Part shown: positions 1-8,658 of the stretch, in pieces | Layout of the letters: every line of letters begins with the position of its first letter | Position numbering within the stretch: position 1 is the stretch's first letter | From: CAZIVP01 sp964542915 | GTDB taxonomy: Bacteria; Calditrichota; Calditrichia; Calditrichales; Calditrichaceae | Reading direction: 5' to 3' | DNA length: 64,000 nt | NCBI GenBank assembly: GCA_964542915.1 | Contig: CAZIVP010000009.1 | Coordinates: forward strand, 91,873 to 155,872 | Program-made: the position numbers and the translations under genes | Notes under the pieces: model-generated | Databases searched by the model: none | Seen by the model: only the letters and a program-made list of their open reading frames with translations | What the model was told of the DNA's origin: nothing

Positions 1-2
1 TG

Positions 3-899
3 ATAGCGATTCCCATAAGGAGCACAGAGGCTGACAGCCTTAAAACGGATATTCAATTACGAACCCGTCTTGAAAGAAATAATGTGCCGCTCAACAGGGA
101 GGTGGTTTATCATGTTGAGCTTTCCTGGAGGGGCCAGCTCAGCCGATACCATATTTCTAATATTACCGAACCCGTCGTTTCCAATTTAAAATTGAGAGGA
201 AGCGGCTCTTCCAACCGTTTTTATACGGACAAAGAAGGAAATCCCCGTTCCGTCAAGCGAATCACTTATTATTTTACGCCGCTTGCCATAGGCATGGCCT
301 ATATCGACGGCATAACGATTCAATACGAAGATCAATTAACCAACCAGAAAGAATCCCTGCAGGCCCAACGGATTGGCGTAAAAATTGTCGATGCGGTTCC
401 CGAAGCCGACAGCACAAGCGACTACGTTAAACGTTTCCTTTTAGGCTTGATCGCCCTTTTTATTCTCATTGTAATTTTCTTTGTTTTCCGCTATTTCCGA
501 GTACGCCGTCAAGAGCAAAAAGACGAGCAGGCAATGCCCACGCTTGAAGATAAATATTTGCAAAAGTTGCGAACGGATCTCGATTTAAACAGGGATGACT
601 CGGGAGAGGCGCTTGCAAAATTAACGCGGAATTTTAACCATTACCTCCGGGATCGGTTCGAACTCCCGCCGGGCGCCTCTTCGTTTGATGAGATCGGCCG
701 GGTATGTCGTCAACAAGGACTCCCGGATGATCTTTTACAAAAGCTCGAAAAACTTTACCAGCGTGCTGAACTCAGTAAATTTGCCGGAGAAGCGATTAGT
801 GCAAGTGAAAACCAATTGTATTTTGATACCATTGAATTGGTCTTGAAACATTTCAATAATCAAGATCAGTCCGCATCAACCTCCCCGCCGGACGGTTGA
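3..899 (+). CDS. BatD-like membrane protein, 5' end outside the window
   Basis: The reading frame is open to the left edge of the window, so the internal GTG at 84 is probably not the start and the signal peptide lies upstream. The visible 298 residues hold an Ig-like domain of the BatD/oxygen-tolerance type (LNREVVYHVELSW), one membrane helix (LLGLIALFILIVIFFVF) and a C-terminal helical cytoplasmic domain with the pattern seen in DUF4381/BatD tails (NHYLRDRF, then ELSKFA). The same layout recurs at 4039-5106 and in BatD at 13042. It precedes moxR by 68 bases. Exact role unknown; a periplasmic sensor or partner for the MoxR/vWA system is inferred. Confidence 0.75.
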   Translation: MAIPIRSTEADSLKTDIQLRTRLERNNVPLNREVVYHVELSWRGQLSRYHISNITEPVVSNLKLRGSGSSNRFYTDKEGNPRSVKRITYYFTPLAIGMAYIDGITIQYEDQLTNQKESLQAQRIGVKIVDAVPEADSTSDYVKRFLLGLIALFILIVIFFVFRYFRVRRQEQKDEQAMPTLEDKYLQKLRTDLDLNRDDSGEALAKLTRNFNHYLRDRFELPPGASSFDEIGRVCRQQGLPDDLLQKLEKLYQRAELSKFAGEAISASENQLYFDTIELVLKHFNNQDQSASTSPPDG

Positions 900-967
900 T
901 GGACTTCCTGTTAATTCCGGATTATAAGAAATGACATGCGATGGTTCACTGTTGAGAGGAGGCCTGA

Positions 968-1957
968 ATGAATCCTGATATTAAAGCGATTAACGAAAAG
1001 ATTGAAAAGGAGAGCGCCTTTATTGATAATATTCTGGCGGAAGTGGGTAAGGTGATTGTCGGCCAGCAATACATGATTGAGCGTTTACTGATCGGCTTGC
1101 TTTCCGACGGCCATATTCTACTGGAAGGCGTTCCCGGCTTGGCCAAAACGCTAACCGTCAGTACTTTATCTAAAGCGATTAAAACCAAATTCCAGCGCAT
1201 TCAATTTACGCCTGACCTTTTACCGGCCGATTTGCTGGGTACGTTGATATACAATCAAAAAGAGGCCGAATTTACAACCAAAAAAGGCCCTATCTTCAGT
1301 AACATGATCCTGGCGGATGAGATCAACCGCTCGCCCGCCAAAGTGCAAAGCGCGCTTTTGGAAGCCATGCAGGAGCGCCAGGTTACCATCGGCGAAAACA
1401 CTTTTAAACTGGACGATCCCTTTCTGGTATTGGCGACGCAAAACCCGATCGAGCAGGAAGGCACCTATCCTTTGCCCGAAGCACAGGTAGACCGCTTCAT
1501 GCTGAAATTGCAAATCGGATATCCCAGCAAAGAAGAAGAATTACAAATAATCCGGCGGCAAACCAGAGAGGAGCCGCACCGAACGGAAGCCGTTATCGAT
1601 CCCAAAGATATTGTAAAAGCCAGGGAAGTGGTTAAGGAAGTTTACGTTGATGAAAAGATCGAACAATACATCATTGATATTGTGTTTGCAACACGTCGGA
1701 CCCAGGAGTACGGCCTTGAAGAGTTGAATGGTCTGATTAACTACGGTGCAAGCCCCAGGGCTTCCATCTATTTGACTAAAGCAGCCAAGGCGCATGCTTT
1801 TCTTAACCGCCGTGGTTATGTGACGCCCGAAGATGTGCGCTCCATCGGCATGGATGTTATGCGCCATCGCGTCATTTTATCTTATGAAGCCGAGGCCGAG
1901 GAATTAACGACCGAAGATGTGATCCGAAAAGTACTCAATCGGGTTGAAGTACCTTAA
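968..1957 (+). CDS. moxR: MoxR-family AAA+ ATPase
   Basis: This is a 329-residue AAA+ ATPase of the MoxR type. The Walker A motif GVPGLAKT is at residues 54-61, the Walker B motif ILADE at 114-118, and the sensor-1 strand LATQNP at 155-160, followed by the MoxR hallmark EQEGTYPLPEAQVDRF. A strong ribosome site (GAGAGGAGG) precedes the ATG. MoxR ATPases are cytoplasmic chaperones that act with von Willebrand factor A proteins encoded next door. Here these are the DUF58 protein (2108) and BatA/BatB (10014, 11239), which fits a MoxR-Bat envelope stress system. Confidence 0.95.
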   Translation: MNPDIKAINEKIEKESAFIDNILAEVGKVIVGQQYMIERLLIGLLSDGHILLEGVPGLAKTLTVSTLSKAIKTKFQRIQFTPDLLPADLLGTLIYNQKEAEFTTKKGPIFSNMILADEINRSPAKVQSALLEAMQERQVTIGENTFKLDDPFLVLATQNPIEQEGTYPLPEAQVDRFMLKLQIGYPSKEEELQIIRRQTREEPHRTEAVIDPKDIVKAREVVKEVYVDEKIEQYIIDIVFATRRTQEYGLEELNGLINYGASPRASIYLTKAAKAHAFLNRRGYVTPEDVRSIGMDVMRHRVILSYEAEAEELTTEDVIRKVLNRVEVP

Positions 1958-2014
1958 TGTGTTAAACGATCGCAATTTGTGAAGCAACCATCAGGCTCGG
2001 CGCTTATGTTTACG

Positions 2015-2055
2015 AACGAACGTTCGTTGAATCCGTTGCCCCGGAAACGGGGCAA
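2015..2055 (+). promoter_or_regulatory. Paired palindrome and hairpin between moxR and DUF58 genes
   Basis: Positions 2015-2028 are a perfect 14-bp palindrome (AACGAACGTTCGTT). Positions 2036-2055 form a perfect 8-bp stem closed by a GAAA tetraloop (TTGCCCCG-GAAA-CGGGGCAA). No T-run follows, so it is not a standard terminator. It could be an operator, an mRNA processing or stability element, or a dispersed repeat. What is seen is only the symmetry. Confidence 0.4.
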
Positions 2056-2107
2056 GCCGCGCGTGATTTGTGATCCGGTAAACGATTCATTAAATCGATA
2101 ATATGCT

Positions 2108-3109
2108 ATGATTTATATTGTTTTAGCGGCGCTCATCGGGTTAATTACCATCACGGTAATCTATGCCATTTACCGTCAGCGTTTGCAGCGGATGGCACAA
2201 CAGCCGGTGCAACCGGATGAGGAGAAACGCATTCCGCGTGAACTGCTCAAAAAGGTGAAGCAAATCGAGATATCCACGCGTAACGTGGTGGACGAGGTGT
2301 TTTCCGGTGAATACCACTCCGTGTTCAAGGGCCGCGGCATGGAGTTCTCCGAAGTGCGCGAGTACCAACTGGGCGATGACGTTCGTAACATCGACTGGAA
2401 CGTGACCGCCCGCAGCGGGCATCCCTATGTTAAAATTTTTGAAGAAGAACGCGAGCTGACGGTTGTTTTAATGGTGGATGTCAGCTCCAGCGGAAATTTC
2501 GGAACCACCCATCAGCTTAAGCGCGAAATTGCGGCCGAGCTATCCGCCGTTCTGGCCTTTTCGGCCATTAAAAATAACGACAAAGTCGGGCTGCTCATCT
2601 TTTCCGATAAAATTGAAAAATTTATACCGCCGCGCAAAGGTAAACAACATGTGCTGCGGGTCATTCGTGAAATTCTGTTCTATAAACCGCAGGAGGCCAA
2701 AACGGACCTCAGCGTGGCGCTGGAGTATTTAAGTCGTCTCCTGAAACGCAAAAGTACGGTCTTTTTAATATCCGATTTTTTAACAGAGCAATATGAAAAG
2801 GCCTTGCAGATGGCGAATAAAAAACATGATATCATCGCCGTCAGCATAACCGATCCACGGGAGATAACGTTGCCTGATGCGGGTATGGTTGAGCTGGAAG
2901 ACGCCGAAACAGGCGAGACCCTTCTGGTGGATACCGGCAACGCACAGATTCGCAGCGAATTCTATGAACAAAGCGGCGGCAGGCAGCGGGAGTTGAGCGG
3001 CTTTTTCAAGTCGATCGGGGTGGATCATATCAACATCCGAACCGATCGTTCTTATGTGGATCCCATAAATAAATTCTTCAAAATGCGGGCAAAACGTCTG
3101 GCAGTATAA
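2108..3109 (+). CDS. DUF58 / vWA-like protein, MoxR partner
   Basis: The 333-residue protein begins with a membrane helix (residues 1-20) that most soluble DUF58 proteins lack. The DUF58 signature FSEVREYQLGDDVRNIDW is at 80-97, and a vWA-type metal site DVSSS is at 124-128. DUF58 proteins are regularly encoded after moxR and are thought to be its vWA-like partners. No clear Shine-Dalgarno sequence precedes the ATG; the two ATG codons at 2104 and 2108 are in different frames and only the second opens the gene. The downstream gene follows after 13 bases. Confidence 0.9.
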   Translation: MIYIVLAALIGLITITVIYAIYRQRLQRMAQQPVQPDEEKRIPRELLKKVKQIEISTRNVVDEVFSGEYHSVFKGRGMEFSEVREYQLGDDVRNIDWNVTARSGHPYVKIFEEERELTVVLMVDVSSSGNFGTTHQLKREIAAELSAVLAFSAIKNNDKVGLLIFSDKIEKFIPPRKGKQHVLRVIREILFYKPQEAKTDLSVALEYLSRLLKRKSTVFLISDFLTEQYEKALQMANKKHDIIAVSITDPREITLPDAGMVELEDAETGETLLVDTGNAQIRSEFYEQSGGRQRELSGFFKSIGVDHINIRTDRSYVDPINKFFKMRAKRLAV

Positions 3110-3122
3110 TGAAGCAAACGGG

Positions 3123-4070
3123 ATGAATATGAACGCGACAATCAAACTATTGCTGGCAACCACATTGGGCGCCCTGATACTCAGTTCCTGTCAGGGCGGT
3201 GAAACGCCCCGGGTTCCGGAGGATAAACGTATGGAGCTTGCCAACGCCTATTACACCAATGGATTATACGAAGCGGCGGTTGCCGAATATCTCGATTACC
3301 TCGATCAGTACGATGTCGGGAAAAAGAGACGTGCCAATACTTATTTTAATGTGGCCAATATCTATTTTGAACGACTGAACGATTACGAAAAGGCGCTAAC
3401 CTATTACTTTAAGATTAAATATCTGTATCCGGAAAGCAGTGTACAGGGAGAAGTCGGTAAACGAATTGTAAGCTGTCTGGAGCGACTCGGACGCTCCGCG
3501 GATGCAAGCCGTAAAATGGAAGAAACCGCCGCCCTGAGGCAATCCCGCCAGGATAAAGAAGAAGATCGGCCCGGCGCCGTTCTGGCAGAGATTGGCTCCA
3601 CCAAAATTACCGAAGGCGACCTTCAGTATGAAATCCGTAAATTGCCCGCTTACATGCAGGAACAGCTTAATTCCAAAAATCGTAAAAAGGAAATTTTGAA
3701 TCAATACATCTTGCAGGAACTGCTTTACGAAACAGCCAAGCGCATGGGTTTGGATGAACATGAAGATGTTATTGAAGGTACGTTTCGCGCTAAAAAGGCG
3801 CTAATGGCTGAAACATATCTGCAAAAAGAAATGCAAGACAAAGTCAAAATAACACCGGAAGATGTTGAACTCTACTATCTGGCCCATAAAGATAAATATA
3901 CGGAAAAAGATGAAGAGGGTGATGTTGTCCGTCAGAAATCGTTGCAGGAGGTCCGCCAGCAGGTGGCGAGCGATTTGAAAAGAGAACGTCAACAGAAGGC
4001 TTATCAAAAACTGCTGAACCGCTTAATGCAGGCGAACGATGTTAATATTTATGAACACCGCATCCGGTAA
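3123..4070 (+). CDS. Lipoprotein with TPR repeats and a SurA-type chaperone domain
   Basis: The protein has 315 residues. The N-terminus is a lipoprotein signal ending in the lipobox LILSSC. TPR-like helices follow at about residues 35-125 (YYTNGLYEAAVAEYLDYLDQ, YEKALTYYFKIKYLYPES). The second half resembles the N-terminal chaperone domain of SurA/PpiC proteins (VLAEIGSTKITEGDLQYEI, then helices ending LYYLAHKDKYTE). The parvulin isomerase domain that normally follows is absent; the protein ends after a short helix. It is likely a periplasmic holdase anchored in the outer membrane. It overlaps the next gene by 32 bases, implying coupled translation. Confidence 0.7.
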   Translation: MNMNATIKLLLATTLGALILSSCQGGETPRVPEDKRMELANAYYTNGLYEAAVAEYLDYLDQYDVGKKRRANTYFNVANIYFERLNDYEKALTYYFKIKYLYPESSVQGEVGKRIVSCLERLGRSADASRKMEETAALRQSRQDKEEDRPGAVLAEIGSTKITEGDLQYEIRKLPAYMQEQLNSKNRKKEILNQYILQELLYETAKRMGLDEHEDVIEGTFRAKKALMAETYLQKEMQDKVKITPEDVELYYLAHKDKYTEKDEEGDVVRQKSLQEVRQQVASDLKRERQQKAYQKLLNRLMQANDVNIYEHRIR

Positions 4071-5106
4071 ACGCAACTTCGCGGCTTTTGTCGCAGGGGT
4101 CTGCTTCCTGTGGTGCTGGCTGCCAATGGCAGTTGCGGCAGAGGAGCAACCTTTGATTGAAGTACGGTCAATGGTGGATACATCGACAATCACGATCGGC
4201 GACCGCATCACCTATTCCATCATTATCGATCGTCAGGAAGATTTGCGCGCTGAGCGGCCCGGCGAAGGCGTCAATTTGGGGCAGTTTGAGATTAAAGACT
4301 ATGAATTTCATGAGCCGCGTGAGCGGGACGGACGTATTATCGAACGATTTGATTTCCACATATCGGTGTACGATACGGGCCGATACACCATTCCCGCCTT
4401 TCCCATCGCCTATTTCCCGTCGGATACCAGCGATGAATACAGCATTATCGAAGCATCGCCTATCGATATCAATGTTCAATCGGTCATCAGCGGCGAAGGG
4501 GCGAGGGAATTAAAAGATATCAAACCGCCCGTCGATATACCCTTTAACTATGTGTTTTGGATTTCCATGGCGGTTGCGGCCGTTCTGGCCCTCATAATCG
4601 TATATTTGGCGTATCGTTTGTGGAAACACCGCCAAGAAAAGGGTTACCTGATCACGCCGCCGAAACCGCCGCGTCCGGCGCATGAAATCGCGCTGGAGGC
4701 ATTAAATCGTTTGTATCAAACCGATATGATCGAAAACGGAGAATACAAACGGTTTTTTACGGAACTCTCGGTGATTATGCGGGTCTATCTTGAAAACCGT
4801 TATTTTATCTCTGCCATGGAAGAGACTACTTCGGAAATTTTACACGATTTAAACGGTACCCTGGATGATGCGCAATTAAGACAGGATTTACAGGAACTGT
4901 TGATGCTTTCGGATCTTGTCAAGTTTGCAAAACATATTCCTCAAACGGATGAAATCGCACGTATCAAAGAGCTCGCCAGCGGTTTTATTCATGCTACGCG
5001 TCTGATGTACGAAGCAGAACATGATGAAGAAAACAGCCCGGATAAGGGCGTTCCGGCGGATACAAACGAAAAAAGCGACAGCCTGCCGGCGCCCGATTCC
5101 CAATAA
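4039..5106 (+). CDS. BatD-like membrane protein (DUF4381-like tail)
   Basis: The 355-residue protein has a signal peptide (GVCFLWCWLPMAVAAEE), a periplasmic Ig-like domain of the BatD/oxygen-tolerance type (TITIGDRITYSI), a membrane helix near residue 172-193 (YVFWISMAVAAVLALIIVYL), and a cytoplasmic helical domain (YKRFFTELSVIMRVYLENR, LSDLVKFAKHIP) as in DUF4381 proteins. It has the same architecture as the genes at 3-899 and 13042-14874. An alternative ATG at 4051 would shorten it by four residues. Function inferred only from its place in the MoxR/Bat cluster. Confidence 0.75.
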   Translation: MLIFMNTASGKRNFAAFVAGVCFLWCWLPMAVAAEEQPLIEVRSMVDTSTITIGDRITYSIIIDRQEDLRAERPGEGVNLGQFEIKDYEFHEPRERDGRIIERFDFHISVYDTGRYTIPAFPIAYFPSDTSDEYSIIEASPIDINVQSVISGEGARELKDIKPPVDIPFNYVFWISMAVAAVLALIIVYLAYRLWKHRQEKGYLITPPKPPRPAHEIALEALNRLYQTDMIENGEYKRFFTELSVIMRVYLENRYFISAMEETTSEILHDLNGTLDDAQLRQDLQELLMLSDLVKFAKHIPQTDEIARIKELASGFIHATRLMYEAEHDEENSPDKGVPADTNEKSDSLPAPDSQ

Positions 5107-5211
5107 AAAAATCGGGTAAAAACAACGATAAGCTCCATTTGGAGATGAAAAAACAATCGAATAAAATGAAAATATGGTAAACGAAAGGTCATAAAAAAGG
5201 AGGAACGGGCA

Positions 5212-6150
5212 TTGATTGATGTTGAAGGCTTAACGCGCTACTATGGAGATAAGCGGGCCATTGCCGATGTCACCTTTCATGTGGATAAAGGTGAAATTGT
5301 CGGTATGCTGGGCCCCAATGCCGCAGGTAAAACCACAACAATGCGTATATTGACCTGCTACATGCCGCCGACTTCCGGCAAGGCGACTGTCGGTGGTTAT
5401 GATATTTTTGAACAGAGCATGGATGTCCGGCGCATTACCGGGTATATGCCTGAGAATCCGCCGCTCTACAGCGACATGCGCGTGCGCGATTATCTGGATT
5501 TCGTCTGCCGTCTGAAAGGCGTGGAGAAATCCCAACGGTCTTCAGAGATTGAAACGGTAATCGAGAAGACCGCCATCGGCGACGTGCAAAAGCGGATCAT
5601 AGGCAAGCTCTCGAAAGGTTATAAACAACGCGTGGGGCTTGCGCAAAGTCTGATCAATAATCCTCAAATCGTTATTCTCGACGAACCGACGGTCGGACTG
5701 GATCCCAAGCAGATCATTGAAATTCGTGAATTAATAAAGAATCTACGCGGCGATCATACCGTCATCCTTTCCTCCCACATTTTACCGGAGATCGAACAAA
5801 CCTGCGAACGGGTGGTCATTATCCATGAAGGAAAGGTCATAGCGGAAGACTCCGTCGAAAATCTGACCAATCTGCGCGAAGGCGGGGAGCGCATCCGGTT
5901 GAAAGTGGAGGGCAAAGAGGATGCCGTGCGCTCCACCATCAAAGCGGTTGGCAAGATCAAAAATATGGAGTTTAAAAGCGAAAAGGACGGCATTATGGAT
6001 GTGACGGTGGAAAGCGAAACCGACATCCGAAAGGATATCGCCAGAGCAATTGTAGAGAAGGATTTGGGACTGCTGGAACTGTCCACCGACCGCTATACGC
6101 TGGAAGATATCTTCTTGCGTCTGACGACAAAAGAAGAGGAGGTTGCTTAA
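5212..6150 (+). CDS. gldA: ABC transporter ATP-binding protein, GldA-like
   Basis: This is a 312-residue ABC ATPase. Walker A GPNAAGKT is at 34-41, the signature LSKGY at 133-137, Walker B ILDEP at about 155-159, and the H-loop SSHIL follows. The C-terminal extension of about 90 residues is typical of GldA/NatA-like ATPases. It starts with TTG at 5212 behind a strong AAAAAAGGAGG site. The permease (6152) and the auxiliary membrane protein (7073) follow at once, as in the gldA-gldF-gldG sets of Bacteroidota. In gliding bacteria this set supports motility; here gliding cannot be claimed and the substrate is unknown. Confidence 0.88.
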   Translation: MIDVEGLTRYYGDKRAIADVTFHVDKGEIVGMLGPNAAGKTTTMRILTCYMPPTSGKATVGGYDIFEQSMDVRRITGYMPENPPLYSDMRVRDYLDFVCRLKGVEKSQRSSEIETVIEKTAIGDVQKRIIGKLSKGYKQRVGLAQSLINNPQIVILDEPTVGLDPKQIIEIRELIKNLRGDHTVILSSHILPEIEQTCERVVIIHEGKVIAEDSVENLTNLREGGERIRLKVEGKEDAVRSTIKAVGKIKNMEFKSEKDGIMDVTVESETDIRKDIARAIVEKDLGLLELSTDRYTLEDIFLRLTTKEEEVA

Positions 6151-6151
6151 A

Positions 6152-6934
6152 ATGAAGAAGACGTGGGCTATATTTATCAAAGAATTCAAATCGTTTTTTT
6201 ATTCACCGATCGCTTATGTTATTCTGGCCGTTTTTACGGCGTTAACAGGCGTCTTTTTCTATTTATATCTCTCAAGCTTTGTAGAAGCGTCATTAATGGA
6301 TACCATTCGTTCCCAGCAATATCGTATGGCGCAGCAAAAACTGAATGTAAATCTGATGTTGATCCGGCCTTATTTCTGGAACATTGCGCTCATCTCTTTG
6401 TTCGCACTGCCAACGATAACGATGCGGCTTTATTCGGAAGAAAAGCGCCTGGGAACGATTGAGCTGCTTTATACCACGCCGATCAAACCATTACAAATTA
6501 TTCTGGGTAAATTCTTTGCAGGTTTGGCTCTTTATGCGGTGTTGCTTGTACCGACCATCCTTTTCCAGACGCTGCTTTTTGCTTACGGCGATCCGGAGTT
6601 TATGCCCGTCTTATCAGGATATATCGGCCTGTTTTTATTAGGAGCGGCTTTCATTTCGGCGGGCCTGTTCATTTCAACCACCACTGAAAATCAGATCATC
6701 GCTGCCATCGGCGGCTTTGCATTATCATTGCTCTTGTGGGTTGTCGGTTGGGGCGCCAACTACGCGGGCGATACCCTTTCGCCGTTGCTGGATTACATTT
6801 CGATTATCAACCATTTTGAAGATTTTGCGCAGGGCGTCATCGACACTACTCACATTATATACTACTTATTATTTGCTGCGGTGGGCGTCTATTTTTCATT
6901 GAAGGTTGTGGAATCGGTAAAATGGAGAGCGTGA
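6152..6934 (+). CDS. gldF: ABC-2 type permease, GldF-like
   Basis: The 260-residue membrane protein has about six hydrophobic helices and the ABC-2 permease signature region (MRLYSEEKRLGTIELLYTTP). The ATG at 6152 is preferred over the TTG at 6143 because AGGAGG at 6137-6142 is correctly spaced for it. It follows the ATPase stop codon by one base. It would form the membrane channel of the GldA-like ATPase. Confidence 0.88.
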   Translation: MKKTWAIFIKEFKSFFYSPIAYVILAVFTALTGVFFYLYLSSFVEASLMDTIRSQQYRMAQQKLNVNLMLIRPYFWNIALISLFALPTITMRLYSEEKRLGTIELLYTTPIKPLQIILGKFFAGLALYAVLLVPTILFQTLLFAYGDPEFMPVLSGYIGLFLLGAAFISAGLFISTTTENQIIAAIGGFALSLLLWVVGWGANYAGDTLSPLLDYISIINHFEDFAQGVIDTTHIIYYLLFAAVGVYFSLKVVESVKWRA

Positions 6935-7072
6935 TGAGCGGTTGCGGGCAAGAAGCGATAAAAAGCGTTATTGCCTGCATCACGGGCCTTTCAAGCGCAA
7001 ATCGCAACCGTGTGGTTTGCCATTTGAAAACGCTGGAAGTTGAACAGACAAGGATATTGGAGATCAACAATT

Positions 7073-8587
7073 ATGAAAACCATAGATAGAATCGCCGGTC
7101 TGGCCGGTTTACTGCTGATCCTCGCCGGCCTCATCTGGTACTCCATCAGTAAAATCTGGGGCGTACCGCAATGGGTATTTCTTATTTTAGGCATTGTCGG
7201 ACTGGGCTATTTCCTTTTCGTCCATTTCACCCGACGTGAAAAACAGTATTCCAAACAATCGCTGAAATATGGCTCCAACACGTTGGTACAGGTGCTGGTT
7301 GTATTGGCAATAGCGGCCATGGTAGCGTTTCTGAGTACACGTCGCCATTATCGTGCCGATCTGACTGCCAAAAACCTATACAGCCTTGCGGATCAAAGCG
7401 AGCAGATTTTAAACAGCCTTGAAAAGGAAGTAACCATCAAAGGTTTTTTCAAATCTTCCCAACAAAAAGGCGCCCGCGATTTGCTGGACGAATACACCTA
7501 CCGTTCCCGCAATCTGCAATACGAATTAATCGATCCTGACGAGCAGCCGCAAATTGCAAAGCAGTACGGCATCCGGCAATACAATACCCTGGTCGTGGAG
7601 GCGGGCATTAAGCGCGAAACCGTCGATGAGATGAACGAAAGCAATCTCACCAATGCCATCATCAAAGTAACACGGGAGCAGGATAAAGTCGTCTATTTCC
7701 TGATAGGCCACGGCGAACGGGCAATAGACTCTGATTCTCCGCGCGGATTTAAAAAAGCGGTGGATGCCATCAAAAAAGAGAACCACCTTGTGCGGGAACT
7801 CAATTTGGCCCGGCGTCGCAGCATCCCCGACAGTTGTACGGTATTGGCCGTCATTGCTCCCCGGAAGGAACTGTTTCCGGCAGAAATCGATTCTATCCGA
7901 ACTTATGTGGAAGGCGGCGGAAAATTGCTGCTTATGACCGATCCCGAGCATCCGCAAAGCGTAAATCGTTTGGCAGAGGCCTTCCATGTCGGCGTGGGCA
8001 ATGATATGGTGATCGATGCCAGCGGCGTAGGCCAGCTGTTCGGCGCAGGCCCCGCCATGCCCTTGGTTACCCAATACGACCAGAATCACGCCATCACCGG
8101 AGAGTTCGGCAATATGATGACCTTCTATCCGCAGGCGACTTCCGTTACGGCCATGCCGGATAAGGGCGGTTACACGATGACGGAGCTGTTAAAAACCTCG
8201 GGTAACAGTTGGGCCGAAACGGATTACGCCAGCGGCCAGGTCAGCTTTAGCGAAGCCGAGGATACGCCGGGACCGATTAATATTGCAATTATTGCTGAAA
8301 AGACCTTAAGCGATGGAAAATCCATCGCCGCTATTTTTGGCGATTCGGATTTTGCGGCTAACCGTTATTTTGATAATCAGGCCAACTCCGATTTGTTTCT
8401 GAATACAATTAATTATCTTGCGGAAGAGGAAGATTTGATTTCAATCCGTCCGAAAGAGGTGGATGACCGACGCCTAACGTTAACCCAGGCCGATGTTTCT
8501 ACGCTTTTCTATCTGGTTGTCGTCGCCATTCCGGTGCTGGTGGTTATTATCGGCGTGGTCGTATTTTTTAAACGCACACGTGTTTAA
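7073..8587 (+). CDS. gldG: GldG-like ABC transporter auxiliary protein
   Basis: The 504-residue protein has three N-terminal membrane helices, a large extracytoplasmic domain of the ABC-type uncharacterised auxiliary family (LYSLADQSEQILNSLEKEV; FLIGHGERAIDSDSPRGF; LLLMTDPEHP) and one C-terminal helix (LFYLVVVAIPVLVVIIGVVV). This is the GldG layout. ATG 7073 has GGAG ten bases upstream and gives a clean membrane N-terminus; the TTG at 7040 is less likely. It is the third gene of the ABC set. Confidence 0.85.
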   Translation: MKTIDRIAGLAGLLLILAGLIWYSISKIWGVPQWVFLILGIVGLGYFLFVHFTRREKQYSKQSLKYGSNTLVQVLVVLAIAAMVAFLSTRRHYRADLTAKNLYSLADQSEQILNSLEKEVTIKGFFKSSQQKGARDLLDEYTYRSRNLQYELIDPDEQPQIAKQYGIRQYNTLVVEAGIKRETVDEMNESNLTNAIIKVTREQDKVVYFLIGHGERAIDSDSPRGFKKAVDAIKKENHLVRELNLARRRSIPDSCTVLAVIAPRKELFPAEIDSIRTYVEGGGKLLLMTDPEHPQSVNRLAEAFHVGVGNDMVIDASGVGQLFGAGPAMPLVTQYDQNHAITGEFGNMMTFYPQATSVTAMPDKGGYTMTELLKTSGNSWAETDYASGQVSFSEAEDTPGPINIAIIAEKTLSDGKSIAAIFGDSDFAANRYFDNQANSDLFLNTINYLAEEEDLISIRPKEVDDRRLTLTQADVSTLFYLVVVAIPVLVVIIGVVVFFKRTRV

Positions 8588-8658
8588 AAAGCGTTGATAT
8601 GTTGTACATGGTATGGATTTGTAAACAAGGTGTTGATTGATAAGAGGATTGGAGAGCT

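Noticed and set aside
5212..8587. A true gliding-motility claim from the GldA/F/G-like genes
   Set aside because: The genes resemble gldA, gldF and gldG, but the other gliding genes are not in the window, and ABC sets of this type also occur in non-gliding bacteria.
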